The notes under the pieces are model-generated. The model did not search any database. It had not been told where the DNA came from and saw only the letters and a list, made by a program, of their open reading frames with translations. The position numbers and the translations under genes are program-made. This document shows, one piece after another, positions 44,018 through 53,084 of a stretch of 64,000 nucleotides of DNA (positions are counted from its first letter, which is position 1; each line of letters begins with the position of its first letter). The DNA comes from Blastococcus sp. Marseille-P5729 (GTDB taxonomy: Bacteria; Actinomycetota; Actinomycetes; Mycobacteriales; Antricoccaceae): the NCBI RefSeq assembly GCF_900292035.1, contig NZ_OMPO01000002.1, forward strand, positions 744,001-808,000. Reading direction: 5' to 3'.

Positions 44018-44392
44018 TCAGGCGGGCAGCGAGTTCAGCGGTCCCGCACGCTCCAGAAGATTCCGCAAGAGTGCTTCGGGATCAGCTCCATCGAGAATCG
44101 TCGATTCAGCGACAATCGGGTAACCGGCGATCGCCAGCTCTTCACGCGGCACCGTCGCGCGCACCAGACCGTCGGCGTCGACGTCCTTGACGGTCTCCGG
44201 CATCGGCGTCGTGCTCACCCACGCCTCGGCCTGTCCAGCCCAGCGCGTCACCTGATCTGCCAACGCGGGTAGGACGTCGGCGTCCGGCCCGATCGCCACT
44301 GTGCCGGAGAAAGAGTGAAGGTCGCCCGCCGACGTCAGCCGGCAGGCGACCTTCATGCCAGCACTCGCGATGTACAGATCAGTCCACTGCAT
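44018..44392 (-). CDS. Hypothetical protein downstream of carD
   Basis: 124 residues, MQWTDLYIASAGMKVACRLT at the start; GGAGCAG upstream. It looks like a small alpha/beta protein (GDLHSFSGTVAIG, VLPALADQVTRWAGQ). Not recognised. It follows carD in the same direction, 18 bp later, so probably cotranscribed. Confidence 0.6.
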   Translation of the reverse strand: MQWTDLYIASAGMKVACRLTSAGDLHSFSGTVAIGPDADVLPALADQVTRWAGQAEAWVSTTPMPETVKDVDADGLVRATVPREELAIAGYPIVAESTILDGADPEALLRNLLERAGPLNSLPA

Positions 44393-44410
44393 CGAAGAGT
44401 GCTGCTCCGA

Positions 44411-44893
44411 TTAGGAGTCGAGAACCTCGTCGAGGAGGATCTCCGCCTTCTCCTCGGTGGTGTCCTCAGCGAGCGCGAGCTCCGAGACCAGGATCTGACG
44501 GGCCTTGGCCAGCATCCGCTTCTCGCCGGCGGACAGCCCGCGCTCCTTGTCCCGCCGCCACAGGTCGCGGACTACCTCAGCGACCTTGTTGACATCTCCG
44601 GAGGCAAGCTTCTCGACGTTCGCCTTGTACCGACGCGACCAGTTCGTCGGCTCCTCGGTGTGCGGCGCACGAAGCACCTCGAAGACCCGGTCCAGACCCT
44701 CCTGGCCGACAACGTCACGAACACCGACGACCTCGGCGTTGTCCGCGGGCACGCGCACGGTCAGGTCACCCTGCTGAACTTTGAGAACCAGATAGGTCTT
44801 CTCTTCGCCCTTGATGGTGCGCTTCTCAATCGCTTCGATCAGTGCCGCCCCGTGATGGGGGTAGACCACGGTCTCGCCGATGTTGAATTCCAT
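44411..44893 (-). CDS. carD: CarD, RNA polymerase-binding transcription factor
   Basis: 160 residues. The N-terminal RID domain ([46 protein letters not shown]) binds the beta subunit; the C-terminal helical DNA-binding domain has the Trp in [13 protein letters not shown] that wedges at the promoter fork. It stabilises open complexes at rRNA and other promoters and is essential in mycobacteria. AGGAG lies upstream of the ATG. Divergent from the lpqE-like gene, as in Mycobacterium. Confidence 0.97.
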   Translation of the reverse strand: MEFNIGETVVYPHHGAALIEAIEKRTIKGEEKTYLVLKVQQGDLTVRVPADNAEVVGVRDVVGQEGLDRVFEVLRAPHTEEPTNWSRRYKANVEKLASGDVNKVAEVVRDLWRRDKERGLSAGEKRMLAKARQILVSELALAEDTTEEKAEILLDEVLDS

Positions 44894-45171
44894 ATTTGCT
44901 TATCTCCTATCGGGTTGTGTCAATTCTAACACGCCATGAACGACGAGAAAAGTTGAGAGGTTCGACGTTTTGCCAGGTCAGCGGCGGTTTTCATGAGCAA
45001 CTCCGGTTTGACATCTGCGCAAAAATTTGCTGCGCACTACGAAGGAAGGGCAGCCAGGCAGAGCGCGGGGCGATCGTGGATGAGCCAAATGACGCGTGCC
45101 GGTGACATCCCCGTGAGGTCCTCGCACTACTCTATTGCGAAGACGCTTGCACCAAGATCGAGGAGTCTGTC

Positions 45172-45816
45172 GTGAGCCTGACCGCCGCACCGCGCCGCAG
45201 CGCGCGCCGTTCCCGCCTGGCTGCCGCCGCGATCGCCCTTCCGATGGCGGTGGGCCTGGCGCTGACCGGTTGCTCGGCTGGCCAGCATGCCCAGACAACC
45301 GAGAAGCGCCCCGCGGTCGAGGGATCGACCGCCGAGACCGGTGACCTGCGCATTCTCAACGCGCACTTCGTCTCGCCCGGCGAGGACGGCAAGTACGAGG
45401 CCGGCGCCGAGGTGGAGATGGAGATGGTCGTGACCAGCACTGGCGCGGCCGACGAGATCACCAGCATCACGGTGGACGGCGCGGAAGCCACCATCTCCGG
45501 AGGCGGCGGTAGCGCGGGTCAGAGCGGCGCCCCCGAGGGCGATGCGGACACCAACTCCGAGGCCCCCTCGGCCGAGGGCGCGCTCACAGTGCCGGCCGAC
45601 GGCATGCTCGTGATCGGCGGCGACCAGGGCGAGGCCACCGTCACCGCCACCCTGGCCGACGAGGCCTACCCGACCACGCTGATCCCGGTCACGATCAGCT
45701 TCCGTGAGGCCGGGGACGTCGAGATCGAGGTGCCCATCGCCGTCGAGTGGGAGGACGTCCCGCGCGATCCCGAGCAGCAGTACCACCCCAAGGAGGGTGA
45801 GGGCGGGGGTCACTAA
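45172..45816 (+). CDS. LpqE-like secreted lipoprotein
   Basis: 214 residues from a GTG with GAGGAG 7 nt upstream. Basic N terminus, hydrophobic segment and lipobox LTGC (Cys ~35). The domain (LRILNAHFVSPGEDGKYEAGAEVEMEMVVTSTGAADEITSITVD) is a beta sandwich like PCu(A)C-type LpqE proteins; VPADGMLVIGGD matches the family's later strand. No clear copper-binding Met/His motif is seen. Position between carD and radA is that of lpqE in Mycobacterium. Confidence 0.82.
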   Translation: MSLTAAPRRSARRSRLAAAAIALPMAVGLALTGCSAGQHAQTTEKRPAVEGSTAETGDLRILNAHFVSPGEDGKYEAGAEVEMEMVVTSTGAADEITSITVDGAEATISGGGGSAGQSGAPEGDADTNSEAPSAEGALTVPADGMLVIGGDQGEATVTATLADEAYPTTLIPVTISFREAGDVEIEVPIAVEWEDVPRDPEQQYHPKEGEGGGH

Positions 45817-45902
45817 CCCCGTTGCACAGCTTCCAGACAGACGCCCGGCCGGCTGGCCGGGCGTCTGCTGTTTTGTCTGGGCGCTGAGGCAGAGTGGAGC
45901 GC

Positions 45903-47294
45903 ATGGCAGGAAAGGTCAAGCAGAGCTACAAGTGCTCCGAATGCGGCAACGTCACCGCACGCTGGTTCGGGCGGTGCCCGGAGTGCCAGTCGTGGGGCAC
46001 GCTTGAGGAGTCCGGCGGCGGCTCGGCCGCGCTGCGCAGCCTCACCGCCGGCGCCGTCAGCGCTCCCGCGAAGCCGATCCGCCAGGTGGACGTCGAGGCG
46101 GCCCGCGCCCGGCCGACCGGCGTCAGCGAGCTCGACCGGGTGCTCGGCGGAGGTCTCGTGCCCGGCTCGGTGGTGCTGCTTGCGGGCGAGCCGGGAGTCG
46201 GCAAGTCCACCCTGCTGCTGGAGGTCGCGAGCAAGTTCGCGGACGCCGACCGCAAGGCGCTGATCGTCACCGGTGAGGAGTCCGCCTCACAGGTGCGACT
46301 GCGCGCCGAGCGAACGGGCGCGCTCGCGCCGTCCCTCTACCTCGCGTCGGAGACCGACCTGTCGGCGCTCATCGGGCATGTGGACGCCGTACGGCCCGGC
46401 CTGCTCGTCGTGGACTCGGTGCAGACCCTCGCCTCCCCCACCGTCGACGGCTCCGCGGGCGGCATCACGCAGGTGCGCGCGGTCGCAGCCGCGGTGATCG
46501 CGCTGGCGAAGGAACGCGGCATCGCCGCCGTCCTCGTCGGGCACGTCACGAAGGACGGCTCGATCGCTGGGCCCCGGATGCTCGAGCACCTCGTGGACGT
46601 CGTCCTGCACTTCGAGGGTGACCGGCACTCGACCCTGCGGATGGTGCGTGCGATCAAGAACCGGTACGGCGCCGCTGACGAGGTCGGCTGCTTCGAGATG
46701 GTCGACGACGGAATCCGCGGCCTCGCCGACCCCTCCGGGCTGTTCATCAGCGACCGCAAGGACACCGTCGAAGGCACCTGCATCACGATCGCTGTCGAGG
46801 GACGCCGTCCGATCCCCACCGAGGTACAGGCCCTGACCAACCCGAGCCAGATCCCGTCGCCGCGCCGCTCGGTCAGCGGACTGGACTCCTCGCGGGTAGC
46901 GATGAGCCTGGCCGTGCTGGCGCGCTCCGGCTATCCACTCGGCGATCGCGACGTCTTCGTCGCGACGGTCGGGGGCGTCAAGGTCACCGAACCGGCTGCC
47001 GATCTGGCGATCGCGCTGGCGCTCGCCTCCGACCTGCGCAGCAAGCCGCTGCCGCCGTCCCTCGTGGCGTTCGGCGAGGTCAGTCTGGCCGGCGACATCC
47101 GCCGCGTGACGGGCGTGTCGCGGCGGCTCACCGAAGCCGCGCGGATGGGTTTCAAGACGGCGATCGTGCCACCGGGTACGGGCAAGGCACCGGCAGGCCT
47201 ACGGGTCGTAGAGGTGCGCAGCCTGCGTGAGGCGCTGCTCGCGGCAGGCCTGCCGGCTCGGCCTGGGGCCGGGGCAGGATCGGCGACAGGGTAG
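45903..47294 (+). CDS. radA: DNA repair protein RadA
   Basis: 463 residues. N-terminal zinc finger (CSECGN...CPECQSWGT), RecA-like core with Walker A GEPGVGKST, Walker B LLVVDSVQT, the RadA motif KNRYG, and a C-terminal Lon-protease-like domain (residues ~300-463: SRVAMSLAVLARSGYPLGDRDVFV, FGEVSLAGDIRRV) without the catalytic serine being obvious. Branch-migration factor in recombination. Followed by disA 121 bp downstream, the usual partner. Confidence 0.96.
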   Translation: MAGKVKQSYKCSECGNVTARWFGRCPECQSWGTLEESGGGSAALRSLTAGAVSAPAKPIRQVDVEAARARPTGVSELDRVLGGGLVPGSVVLLAGEPGVGKSTLLLEVASKFADADRKALIVTGEESASQVRLRAERTGALAPSLYLASETDLSALIGHVDAVRPGLLVVDSVQTLASPTVDGSAGGITQVRAVAAAVIALAKERGIAAVLVGHVTKDGSIAGPRMLEHLVDVVLHFEGDRHSTLRMVRAIKNRYGAADEVGCFEMVDDGIRGLADPSGLFISDRKDTVEGTCITIAVEGRRPIPTEVQALTNPSQIPSPRRSVSGLDSSRVAMSLAVLARSGYPLGDRDVFVATVGGVKVTEPAADLAIALALASDLRSKPLPPSLVAFGEVSLAGDIRRVTGVSRRLTEAARMGFKTAIVPPGTGKAPAGLRVVEVRSLREALLAAGLPARPGAGAGSATG

Positions 47295-47415
47295 GCGCCG
47301 ACGCCGGGGTGGACCGACGGCTGGCTCGCACGGCTGGCCTCCCGGTCACGTCGGGCGCAGCGATAGCATGAGCGGGTCAGTCACGCCGCTTCGTACCCCG
47401 CCTCGATAGGACGTC

Positions 47416-48471
47416 ATGCTCCGCTCGATCCTCGCCTCGATGGCGCCGGGAACGGCCCTGCGCGAGGGTCTGGACCGGATCCTGCGCGGCCGCACCGGCG
47501 GGCTGATCGTCCTCGGCTGGAACCGCGCTGTCGAAGGACTCTGCACCGGCGGCTTCCCCATCGACACGGAGTTCTCGGCAACCCGGCTTCGCGAGCTGTG
47601 CAAGATGGACGGCGCCGTCGTCCTCTCCAGCGACGGTACGCGGATCGTGCGGGCCAGCGTCCACCTGATGCCCGACGCGTCCGTGAGCACCGACGAGTCC
47701 GGGACGCGGCACCGAACCGCGCAGCGAGTCGCGGTGCAGACCGGCGTACCGGTCATCGCGGTGAGCCAGTCAATGAACGCGATCACCTTGTACGCGGACG
47801 GCGAGCGGCACCGCATCGAGCATCCCACTGTGCTGCAGGACCGGGCAAACCAGGCGCTCGCGACGCTGGAGAAGTACAAGCATCGCCTCGATGAAGTCGC
47901 TGGAACCCTTTCTGCGCTGGAGATCGAGGATCTCGTGACAGTTCGGGACGTGGCCGCGGTGAGCCAGCGGCTGGAGATGGTCACTCGGATCTCCGAGGAG
48001 ATCGCCGGGTACGTCAGCGAGCTCGGCACCGACGGCAGGCTGCCGGCTCTCCAGCTCGAGGAGCTGATGGCCGGGGTCGTCGACGAGCGAGCGCTGATCG
48101 TACGCGACTATCTGGTCGCCGGCCGCCGGGCGCGGAGCGTCGAGAGCGTGCTCGAGCAGCTTGAGGGGATGCCGTCGGCGGACCTGATCGACCTCGCGGC
48201 GATGAGCGTCGCCCTCGGTTTCGCCGGGACGCCGGAATCGCTGGACGAGGCGGTGAGCCCACGCGGGTATCGGCTGCTGGCTCGGGTTCCACGGTTACCG
48301 GTGCCGGTCATCGAGCGGCTCGTCGATCACTTCGGCACCCTGCAGCGACTGCTGGCCGCCACTCCCGAGGAGCTGACCGAGGTGGAGGGCGTCGGCGAGA
48401 CCCGGGCCCGCGGCATCCGCGAGAGCCTCTCTCGCCTGGCCGAGACCACCATCCTCGACCGCCACCTTTAG
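47416..48471 (+). CDS. disA: DNA integrity scanning diadenylate cyclase DisA
   Basis: 351 residues. DAC domain with the DGA motif (CKMDGAVVLSSDG) and the RHR motif (SGTRHRTAQRVA), spine helices (residues ~150-270) and C-terminal helix-hairpin-helix DNA-binding domain (LLAATPEELTEVEGVGETRARGIRE). It makes c-di-AMP from two ATP and scans DNA for branch structures, where RadA regulates it. Conserved radA-disA order. Confidence 0.96.
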   Translation: MLRSILASMAPGTALREGLDRILRGRTGGLIVLGWNRAVEGLCTGGFPIDTEFSATRLRELCKMDGAVVLSSDGTRIVRASVHLMPDASVSTDESGTRHRTAQRVAVQTGVPVIAVSQSMNAITLYADGERHRIEHPTVLQDRANQALATLEKYKHRLDEVAGTLSALEIEDLVTVRDVAAVSQRLEMVTRISEEIAGYVSELGTDGRLPALQLEELMAGVVDERALIVRDYLVAGRRARSVESVLEQLEGMPSADLIDLAAMSVALGFAGTPESLDEAVSPRGYRLLARVPRLPVPVIERLVDHFGTLQRLLAATPEELTEVEGVGETRARGIRESLSRLAETTILDRHL

Positions 48472-48540
48472 CAGGGGCGTTCTCTGGCCGCGTTTTCCGG
48501 TGACCGAGGTTTATCTCGGCGCTAGCGAATTCGCCCCTGC
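48471..48540. terminator. Bidirectional terminator-like structure after disA
   Basis: Outer arms GCAGGGGCG (48471-48479) and CGCCCCTGC (48532-48540) enclose a smaller hairpin, CCGAG...CTCGG. It lies between the convergent disA and the Rv3587c-like gene. Confidence 0.5.
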
Positions 48541-48581
48541 CGCAACCGCACGCCACACCGATCCGCGACGGCAAGTACCGG

Positions 48582-49376
48582 TTACGGCTCGATGGTGAAG
48601 GGGACCCGCTCGCTAACGACGCCGTCCTGGACGGCCTCGAGCAGATAGCTGCCGGCGCCGAGCGTCTGGCGCGGGGTCGAGCAGCCCGGCGACGACGTCT
48701 TGCCGGCCCAGACCAGCGAGAAGTCGACCTTCTGTCCGGGCGCGAGCAGCCGGGTGTCGTCGGAGGACTCCGGATAGCAGTCGTTGCTGGACCACAGGCG
48801 AGTACCGTCCGCGGCGTACACCAGCAGCTCCTGGTTGGCCGCATTCAGGTTGCGCAGGCACTCGGTCCCACCGGCGTTGGTGACGCTCAGCACGAGCGTC
48901 GGCTTGTCGCCCGAGCGGATCGGTGAGGTCGCGATGCCCGCCTGGACGACGATTTGCGCAGCCTCACACACGGCGGGGGCAGCGGGCGGAGCCGGGGGTG
49001 CCGGCGCCGGAGCGGGCTCGGTGGCCGGCGCAGGCTCCGCGGAAGTCCTCGGCGTAGGCTCGCTGGGCTGCTGCGCCCCGGACGCCGACGCATCCGAAGC
49101 GCCCGAGGCCGCCGCGGCCGAGCCGCTGACGCCCGAGCCGCTGGCGCCAGAAGTACTCGCATCGGAGCCGCTCGAACCATCACCCTCGCTCGCCGAGGAT
49201 CCGGCGTCCGCCGAGGAGGAAGTCTTGGTTGCGGCCGAGGCCGGTGCGTCGTCCCCTCCGAAGATCCGCGCGGTGACCCAGAAGAACACGATCACGGCCA
49301 GGACGACCGCCACCAGCGCAGCAATGCGCCGGCGCCAGTACACCGAGGGGTGGAGTGGTCCGACTGGTTCGAGCAC
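48582..49376 (-). CDS. Conserved actinobacterial membrane protein (Rv3587c-like position)
   Basis: 264 residues from the GTG at 49376 (VLEPVGPLHPSVYWRRR). One membrane helix (IAALVAVVLAVIVFFWVTA), a ~110-residue extracytoplasmic linker of Ser/Ala/Gly then Pro/Ala/Glu repeats, and a C-terminal domain with four cysteines (VCEAAQIVV, TECLRNL, NDCYPES, PGCSTPRQ), probably a disulphide-linked beta domain. The gene order matches the conserved membrane protein between disA and mutY in Mycobacterium. Envelope role unknown. A longer in-frame reading to 49511 is possible but adds unlikely sequence. Confidence 0.75.
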   Translation of the reverse strand: MLEPVGPLHPSVYWRRRIAALVAVVLAVIVFFWVTARIFGGDDAPASAATKTSSSADAGSSASEGDGSSGSDASTSGASGSGVSGSAAAASGASDASASGAQQPSEPTPRTSAEPAPATEPAPAPAPPAPPAAPAVCEAAQIVVQAGIATSPIRSGDKPTLVLSVTNAGGTECLRNLNAANQELLVYAADGTRLWSSNDCYPESSDDTRLLAPGQKVDFSLVWAGKTSSPGCSTPRQTLGAGSYLLEAVQDGVVSERVPFTIEP

Positions 49377-49483
49377 GTCTTCAAATCTAGGTCGTGGACG
49401 GCTCAAGTCCGGGTAGCAAACGCCGTAGCAGCCCGGATCCGTCGAGACTCCGTCTGCCCCCGTGGGTCCGGCAAAGGAGCGGT

Positions 49484-49553
49484 TGAAAACGCAGCGTCTG
49501 CGGCCGGGCATCGGGATAGTGACCCTCGTCTTGCTTCTGCCGCTGCGTTTTCA
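49484..49553. repeat. Inverted repeat upstream of mutY
   Basis: TGAAAACGCAGCG (49484-49496) and CGCTGCGTTTTCA (49541-49553), 13-bp perfect arms with a 44-base spacer. It lies between the divergent membrane-protein and mutY genes. Arms are AT-richer than the surroundings. Could be regulatory or a remnant of a small mobile repeat. Confidence 0.5.
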
Positions 49554-49582
49554 GCAGCGCCAGTCACCCGGAAGCGGGCAGG

Positions 49583-50470
49583 ATGGTCGCCATGCCTTCG
49601 TCCGACGACGCGCTGGTGGCCGCGATCAGCGACTGGTACGACGACCACGCCCGCGAGCTGCCCTGGCGCGGTCCGGGCGCGACGCCGTGGGCGGTGATGG
49701 TCAGCGAGTTCATGCTGCAGCAGACGCCGGTGTCGCGGGTGATCCCGGCGTTCGAGGCGTGGATGGCGAAGTGGCCGGCGCCGTCCGACCTGGCCGCGGC
49801 GAGCATCGGCGAGGCGGTGCGGATGTGGGGCAAGCTCGGTTATCCGCGCCGAGCGCTGCGGTTGCATGCGGCGGCGGCCGAGATCACCGAGTCCTACAAC
49901 GGCGTCATACCAAGCGCTCTGTCGGATCTTCGCGGGCTGCCCGGTGTCGGCGAGTACACGGCGGCGGCGATCTGCGCCTTCGCTTTCGGGCGGCGGGTGG
50001 CGGTGGTCGACACCAACGTGCGGCGCGTCGTGCACCGCGCCGTGCTGGGCGCTGCGGACGCCGGCCCGAGCACGACGAAGGCCGACTTCGCGCTGGTCGA
50101 GTCGATGCTGCCCGACGCCCCCGCGGAGGCGGCAAAGCTGTCGATCGCGCTCATGGAGCTCGGCGCCCTGGTGTGTACGGCGAAGAATCCCCGGTGCGCC
50201 GACTGCCCGATCGTCAGCGCGTGCGCGTGGGTGGCGGCGGGGAAGCCGGAGTACGACGGTCCACCGAAACGGGTGCAGCGATTCGCCGGAACCGACCGGC
50301 AGGTGCGTGGACTGCTGATGGACGTACTGCGCGGCAACGAGGGCAGCGTCGCGAAGGCGCAGCTAGACGTCGTCTGGAGCGATGGCGAGCAGCGGGAGCG
50401 AGCCCTCGCCGGCCTCCTGGCCGATGGTCTCGCCGTCCGCACTCCCGACGGCACCTACACCCTCCCTTAG
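49583..50470 (+). CDS. mutY: A/G-specific adenine glycosylase
   Basis: 295 residues. Removes A paired with 8-oxoG. Catalytic-site Glu in VSEFMLQQTPVSRV, helix-hairpin-helix LPGVGEYTAAAICAF followed by the catalytic Asp in VVDTNVRRV, and 4Fe-4S ligands C-X6-C-X2-C-X5-C in CTAKNPRCADCPIVSAC. The C-terminal OxoG-recognition domain is short, as in actinobacteria. Position after disA and the membrane protein matches Mycobacterium. Start may be ATG 49583 or 49592. Confidence 0.95.
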   Translation: MVAMPSSDDALVAAISDWYDDHARELPWRGPGATPWAVMVSEFMLQQTPVSRVIPAFEAWMAKWPAPSDLAAASIGEAVRMWGKLGYPRRALRLHAAAAEITESYNGVIPSALSDLRGLPGVGEYTAAAICAFAFGRRVAVVDTNVRRVVHRAVLGAADAGPSTTKADFALVESMLPDAPAEAAKLSIALMELGALVCTAKNPRCADCPIVSACAWVAAGKPEYDGPPKRVQRFAGTDRQVRGLLMDVLRGNEGSVAKAQLDVVWSDGEQRERALAGLLADGLAVRTPDGTYTLP

Positions 50471-50523
50471 CCCGATTTTGGATTGAAGCGCTCGCTGAGC
50501 GAGCGCTTCAATCCAAAATCGGG
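50471..50523. terminator. Very long perfect palindrome (25-bp stem)
   Basis: Arms 50471-50495 and 50499-50523 are exact reverse complements around a 3-nt loop (TGA), beginning one base after the mutY stop and ending two bases before the next stop. It contains GATTTTGGATT, giving T/A runs in the stem. Serves both convergent genes. Confidence 0.85.
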
Positions 50524-50524
50524 G

Positions 50525-51469
50525 TCAGAACTGGGTGATGGAGATGGTGGGGTTCAGGACGCCGGCGGCGGCCATCTGGTCGACGATCGCCTGAAGCTGC
50601 GCGTGACCCTCGTCCGGCAGGGTGCGCCCGGAGTTCACCTCGACGTCCAGGTGGGTCTCCGACTCGTAGGCGTACGCCGTGAAGTCCTGCACGATGCCGT
50701 CGTCCCCGGGCTCTCCGATGTATGTCTCCCGGAAGTCGACCATCTGGGTGGCGAAGACCGACCAGCCGGGCTGGTACGGCGTACCGGCCGCCACCGCGAC
50801 GGTCCCGTACGCCCTGGGGCAGCTGAATTGGACCTCGACCGACGGGATTCCCGCAGTGGTGGCTGCACCGGTGATCACCGGGACGCTCGTCTGCGCCGCA
50901 CCGTCGAGGTCGGCGCAGGTCGCCACCTCGAGCCGAGTGCTGAGCTCGAACGCGGCAGCGGCGTCGTCTGATGCGACATAGGCGGCTCGCGCAGTGGTCA
51001 GCACGACGGTGTCGACGAATGCCTGCGCCATCGCAGTGCTGAATCCGCTGTGGTCGGCAGCGCGTACCTCGAGGGAGTGCTGGTCATCGAAGCGGAGCGT
51101 GACAGCGGGGCCGCCTCGGTCGGTGAACTCCGACGGCAACCGCTCGGCACTGGACGCGTCGTGGGTGGCGACGATCTGCTGCACCTGCTCGGCGGTGGTC
51201 GACGGAACGAGATCGACTGTGGCCTGGTAATGCGGCCGCCAACCCTTGCACCTGTCGATGCACTCGCGCTCCACGACCACCGTCACCTGCGCGACGCCAG
51301 GCTGCTGCTCGAGCTGTTCCTCGATGCCCTGTGCGATCGCCGGATCGGGTTGCTCGGGCTCGGGGTACTCGCGGGTCATCCCGAAAGTGATGGGAGCACC
51401 GATCGCGAAGACCACGGCGACGACGGCAGCGACGATGCCGAGCAGCACCCACAGCAGCTTCTTGGTCAT
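50525..51469 (-). CDS. Membrane-anchored hypothetical protein (paralogue X1)
   Basis: 314 residues; one N-terminal helix (LLWVLLGIVAAVVAVVFAIG) and a large extracytoplasmic part with Cys pairs (ECIDRCKGW; TCADLD; FSCPRAYG). The C-terminal half resembles the protein at 53869-54456: TCADLD, then PYQPGW (GYQPGW in the other), and an ending of the type GVLNPTISITQF. I prefer ATG 51469 (MTKKLLW); ATG 51475 and 51481 are in frame. Unknown function; part of a duplicated neighbourhood. Confidence 0.65.
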   Translation of the reverse strand: MTKKLLWVLLGIVAAVVAVVFAIGAPITFGMTREYPEPEQPDPAIAQGIEEQLEQQPGVAQVTVVVERECIDRCKGWRPHYQATVDLVPSTTAEQVQQIVATHDASSAERLPSEFTDRGGPAVTLRFDDQHSLEVRAADHSGFSTAMAQAFVDTVVLTTARAAYVASDDAAAAFELSTRLEVATCADLDGAAQTSVPVITGAATTAGIPSVEVQFSCPRAYGTVAVAAGTPYQPGWSVFATQMVDFRETYIGEPGDDGIVQDFTAYAYESETHLDVEVNSGRTLPDEGHAQLQAIVDQMAAAGVLNPTISITQF

Positions 51470-51651
51470 CGTCATCCTCATCGCCGGTCGTCAAGGGGAA
51501 CCCTACGACGGCTCGTCGGCGAGTGGCCGTTCCGGCGCCGCCCCGACCCTCCCCCGATTCTCTTACGAACGCGGGTCACCGGCGCCTGGCGGGCGGCGGC
51601 AGACACCACCAGCAGACCGCGGCGCAGCCGCCAGTCGACAGCCCCAGACCG

Positions 51652-51936
51652 CTACGCCACGTCGTACACCAGCTTCAGCACGCCGTTGCCGTAGGCCTCC
51701 TGCTCGATAGCGAGAGTCGCGCTGCCATGCACGATGATCGGTCCGCCGTCGGTCTCCTTCAGTGCGCGGACGTCGTCCAGCGAGCGCAGCACGTGCGGTG
51801 CCTCCCAGGTGCCGTCGTCCGACTCGGGGAGCGTCGTCGAGACGACGTACTTCGGCATGGCGTTGTACTTGCCGAACTCCTCGGTCATCGACGGCCAGAC
51901 CGGCGCGAACTCCTGGTAGGAGACGCGGCCGAGCAG
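51652..51936 (-). pseudogene. RibD C-terminal (dihydrofolate-reductase-like) fragment
   Basis: About 95 residues with the middle of a RibD_C/DHFR-like protein (MLLGRVSYQEFAPVWPSM, MPKYVVSTTLPESDDGTWE, GGPIIVHGSATLA). The N-terminal ~40 residues and the normal C-terminal strands (LVDELHLLVFP-type) are missing, so it is truncated at both ends. It abuts the duplicated clpC 3' segment, suggesting damage by the same rearrangement. Confidence 0.65.
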
Positions 51937-51954
51937 CATCGCCTCGGAATGCAA

Positions 51955-52011
51955 TCTGCGGGGCAGTGGAGCACGCTATCGGTTAGATAGCGCGCCCCAC
52001 TGCCCCGCAGA
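51955..52011 (-). repeat. Palindrome family B (copy 2), beside the clpC fragment
   Basis: 26-base arms (51955-51980 and 51986-52011), loop GGTTA. Two mismatches would be G-U pairs in minus-strand RNA. Nearly identical to 54513-54569 (one base different in the stem), and the identity continues into the adjacent gene end. Confidence 0.85.
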
Positions 52012-52038
52012 AGCAGAACGTCGCAGGCAGGACCGGCC

Positions 52039-52446
52039 CTAGATGGTGGCGCCTCCGCCGGCGCTGTCACCGGACGGCGTCCCGTGGTCAGGCGACGACC
52101 CTGGAGAAGCCTCCGGAACAGCACCGGTGCCGCCGATCTGGTCGATGGTGGTGCTGGCGTCGTCCGCGCCGACCTTCACCGGCTCGGCCCGCTTCTCGCT
52201 GCTGAAGCCGAAGTGGAAGTCGAACAGGCCGTTCTTCTCCGCGGCGAGGATCTTCTCGGTCGGGATGGACTTGCCGTCGGCGTCGATCGCGTCGACCTTG
52301 ATGACCGATCCGGGCTCGATCTCGCCATAGAGGATCTTCTCCGACAGCGGGTCCTCGATGTCGCGCTGGATCTCGCGGCGCAGCGGGCGGGAGGTTTGCG
52401 CGATCTCCGCTGCATCTGGACCCGACTCGCTCGACGAGCCGAGCAC
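52039..52446 (-). pseudogene. Truncated copy of the clpC 3' end
   Basis: From about 52395 to 52039 the encoded sequence parallels the last ~118 residues of ClpC ([58 protein letters not shown]), with ~15 substitutions, mostly conservative, in the upstream part and near identity at the end. A frame open from a GTG at 52446 adds ~17 unrelated residues (LGSSSESGPDAAEIA). It lacks both AAA modules. It follows the 52452 gene closely, so a short protein might be made, but it could not be an unfoldase. Confidence 0.8.
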
Positions 52447-52451
52447 TGGAG

Positions 52452-53084
52452 TCAGCTGTCCTCGTCGTACGCCGCGGCCTGACCCTCGTAGAGCTCGGCG
52501 TACATCGCGGCGGTCATCCGGCCGGCGGCGCGAATGGCCGGATCGCTGGGATCCAGCAGCGCCGCCGCGTGCGTCAGCGAGGCCTGCGAGAGCACCAGAC
52601 GCAGCTCCTCGACACCCTCGGCTAGCTCCTCCGAGCGGACGGCGCGCTCAGCCGACCCGAGCCGGCCCTCGAGCTCGTCCTCGATCCTGTCGACCTCGGA
52701 GGCCCGCACGGCCGCGTCGAAGTACGCCGGGGCCTGGCGTGCGGCGGCGGACACGACCGCCCGGTTCCGCTCGCACTCTCGGATCCGCACCGCGACCCCG
52801 CGCGCAATCAGCCTCCCGTTCCCGAGCAGCCGGTTCAGCAACTTCGCGTACCCGACGCCGACCACGATGCAGACCGCGACGGTCACCAGGCTTACATTCC
52901 CGTCCTCGCTCCCAATGAACGTGGCAACGATCGATCCGAGCATGAGCCCGCCGATTCCACCCAGGATGGGCGAGGCCGGGGTCACCAGCCGTCGGCCTGG
53001 GGCAGCGATCGTCCAGCAGGTCGGTGGGCCGACGCGCACGTTGGGCTGTAGGTGCGGGGCGCGAATGGGTGCTGCGTCAGCCAC
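52452..53084 (-). CDS. Two-helix membrane protein (Y1)
   Basis: 210 residues from GTG 53084, with GGAGGT 5 nt upstream. Two membrane helices (ILGGIGGLMLGSIVATFIG; VSLVTVAVCIVVGVGYAKLL) then a cytoplasmic helical domain (residues ~95-210) ending in RMTAAMYAELYEGQAAAYDEDS. The last part recurs as a remnant at 53775-53866. Overlaps the upstream gene by 8 nt; the two look like an operon and share a layout. Function unknown. Confidence 0.65.
   Translation of the reverse strand: MADAAPIRAPHLQPNVRVGPPTCWTIAAPGRRLVTPASPILGGIGGLMLGSIVATFIGSEDGNVSLVTVAVCIVVGVGYAKLLNRLLGNGRLIARGVAVRIRECERNRAVVSAAARQAPAYFDAAVRASEVDRIEDELEGRLGSAERAVRSEELAEGVEELRLVLSQASLTHAAALLDPSDPAIRAAGRMTAAMYAELYEGQAAAYDEDS

Noticed and set aside
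48990-49180. Possible CRISPR-like or minisatellite array in the Rv3587c-like gene
   Set aside because: The repetition is codon-level Ser/Ala/Gly and Pro/Ala linker coding, with no constant repeat and spacer lengths.
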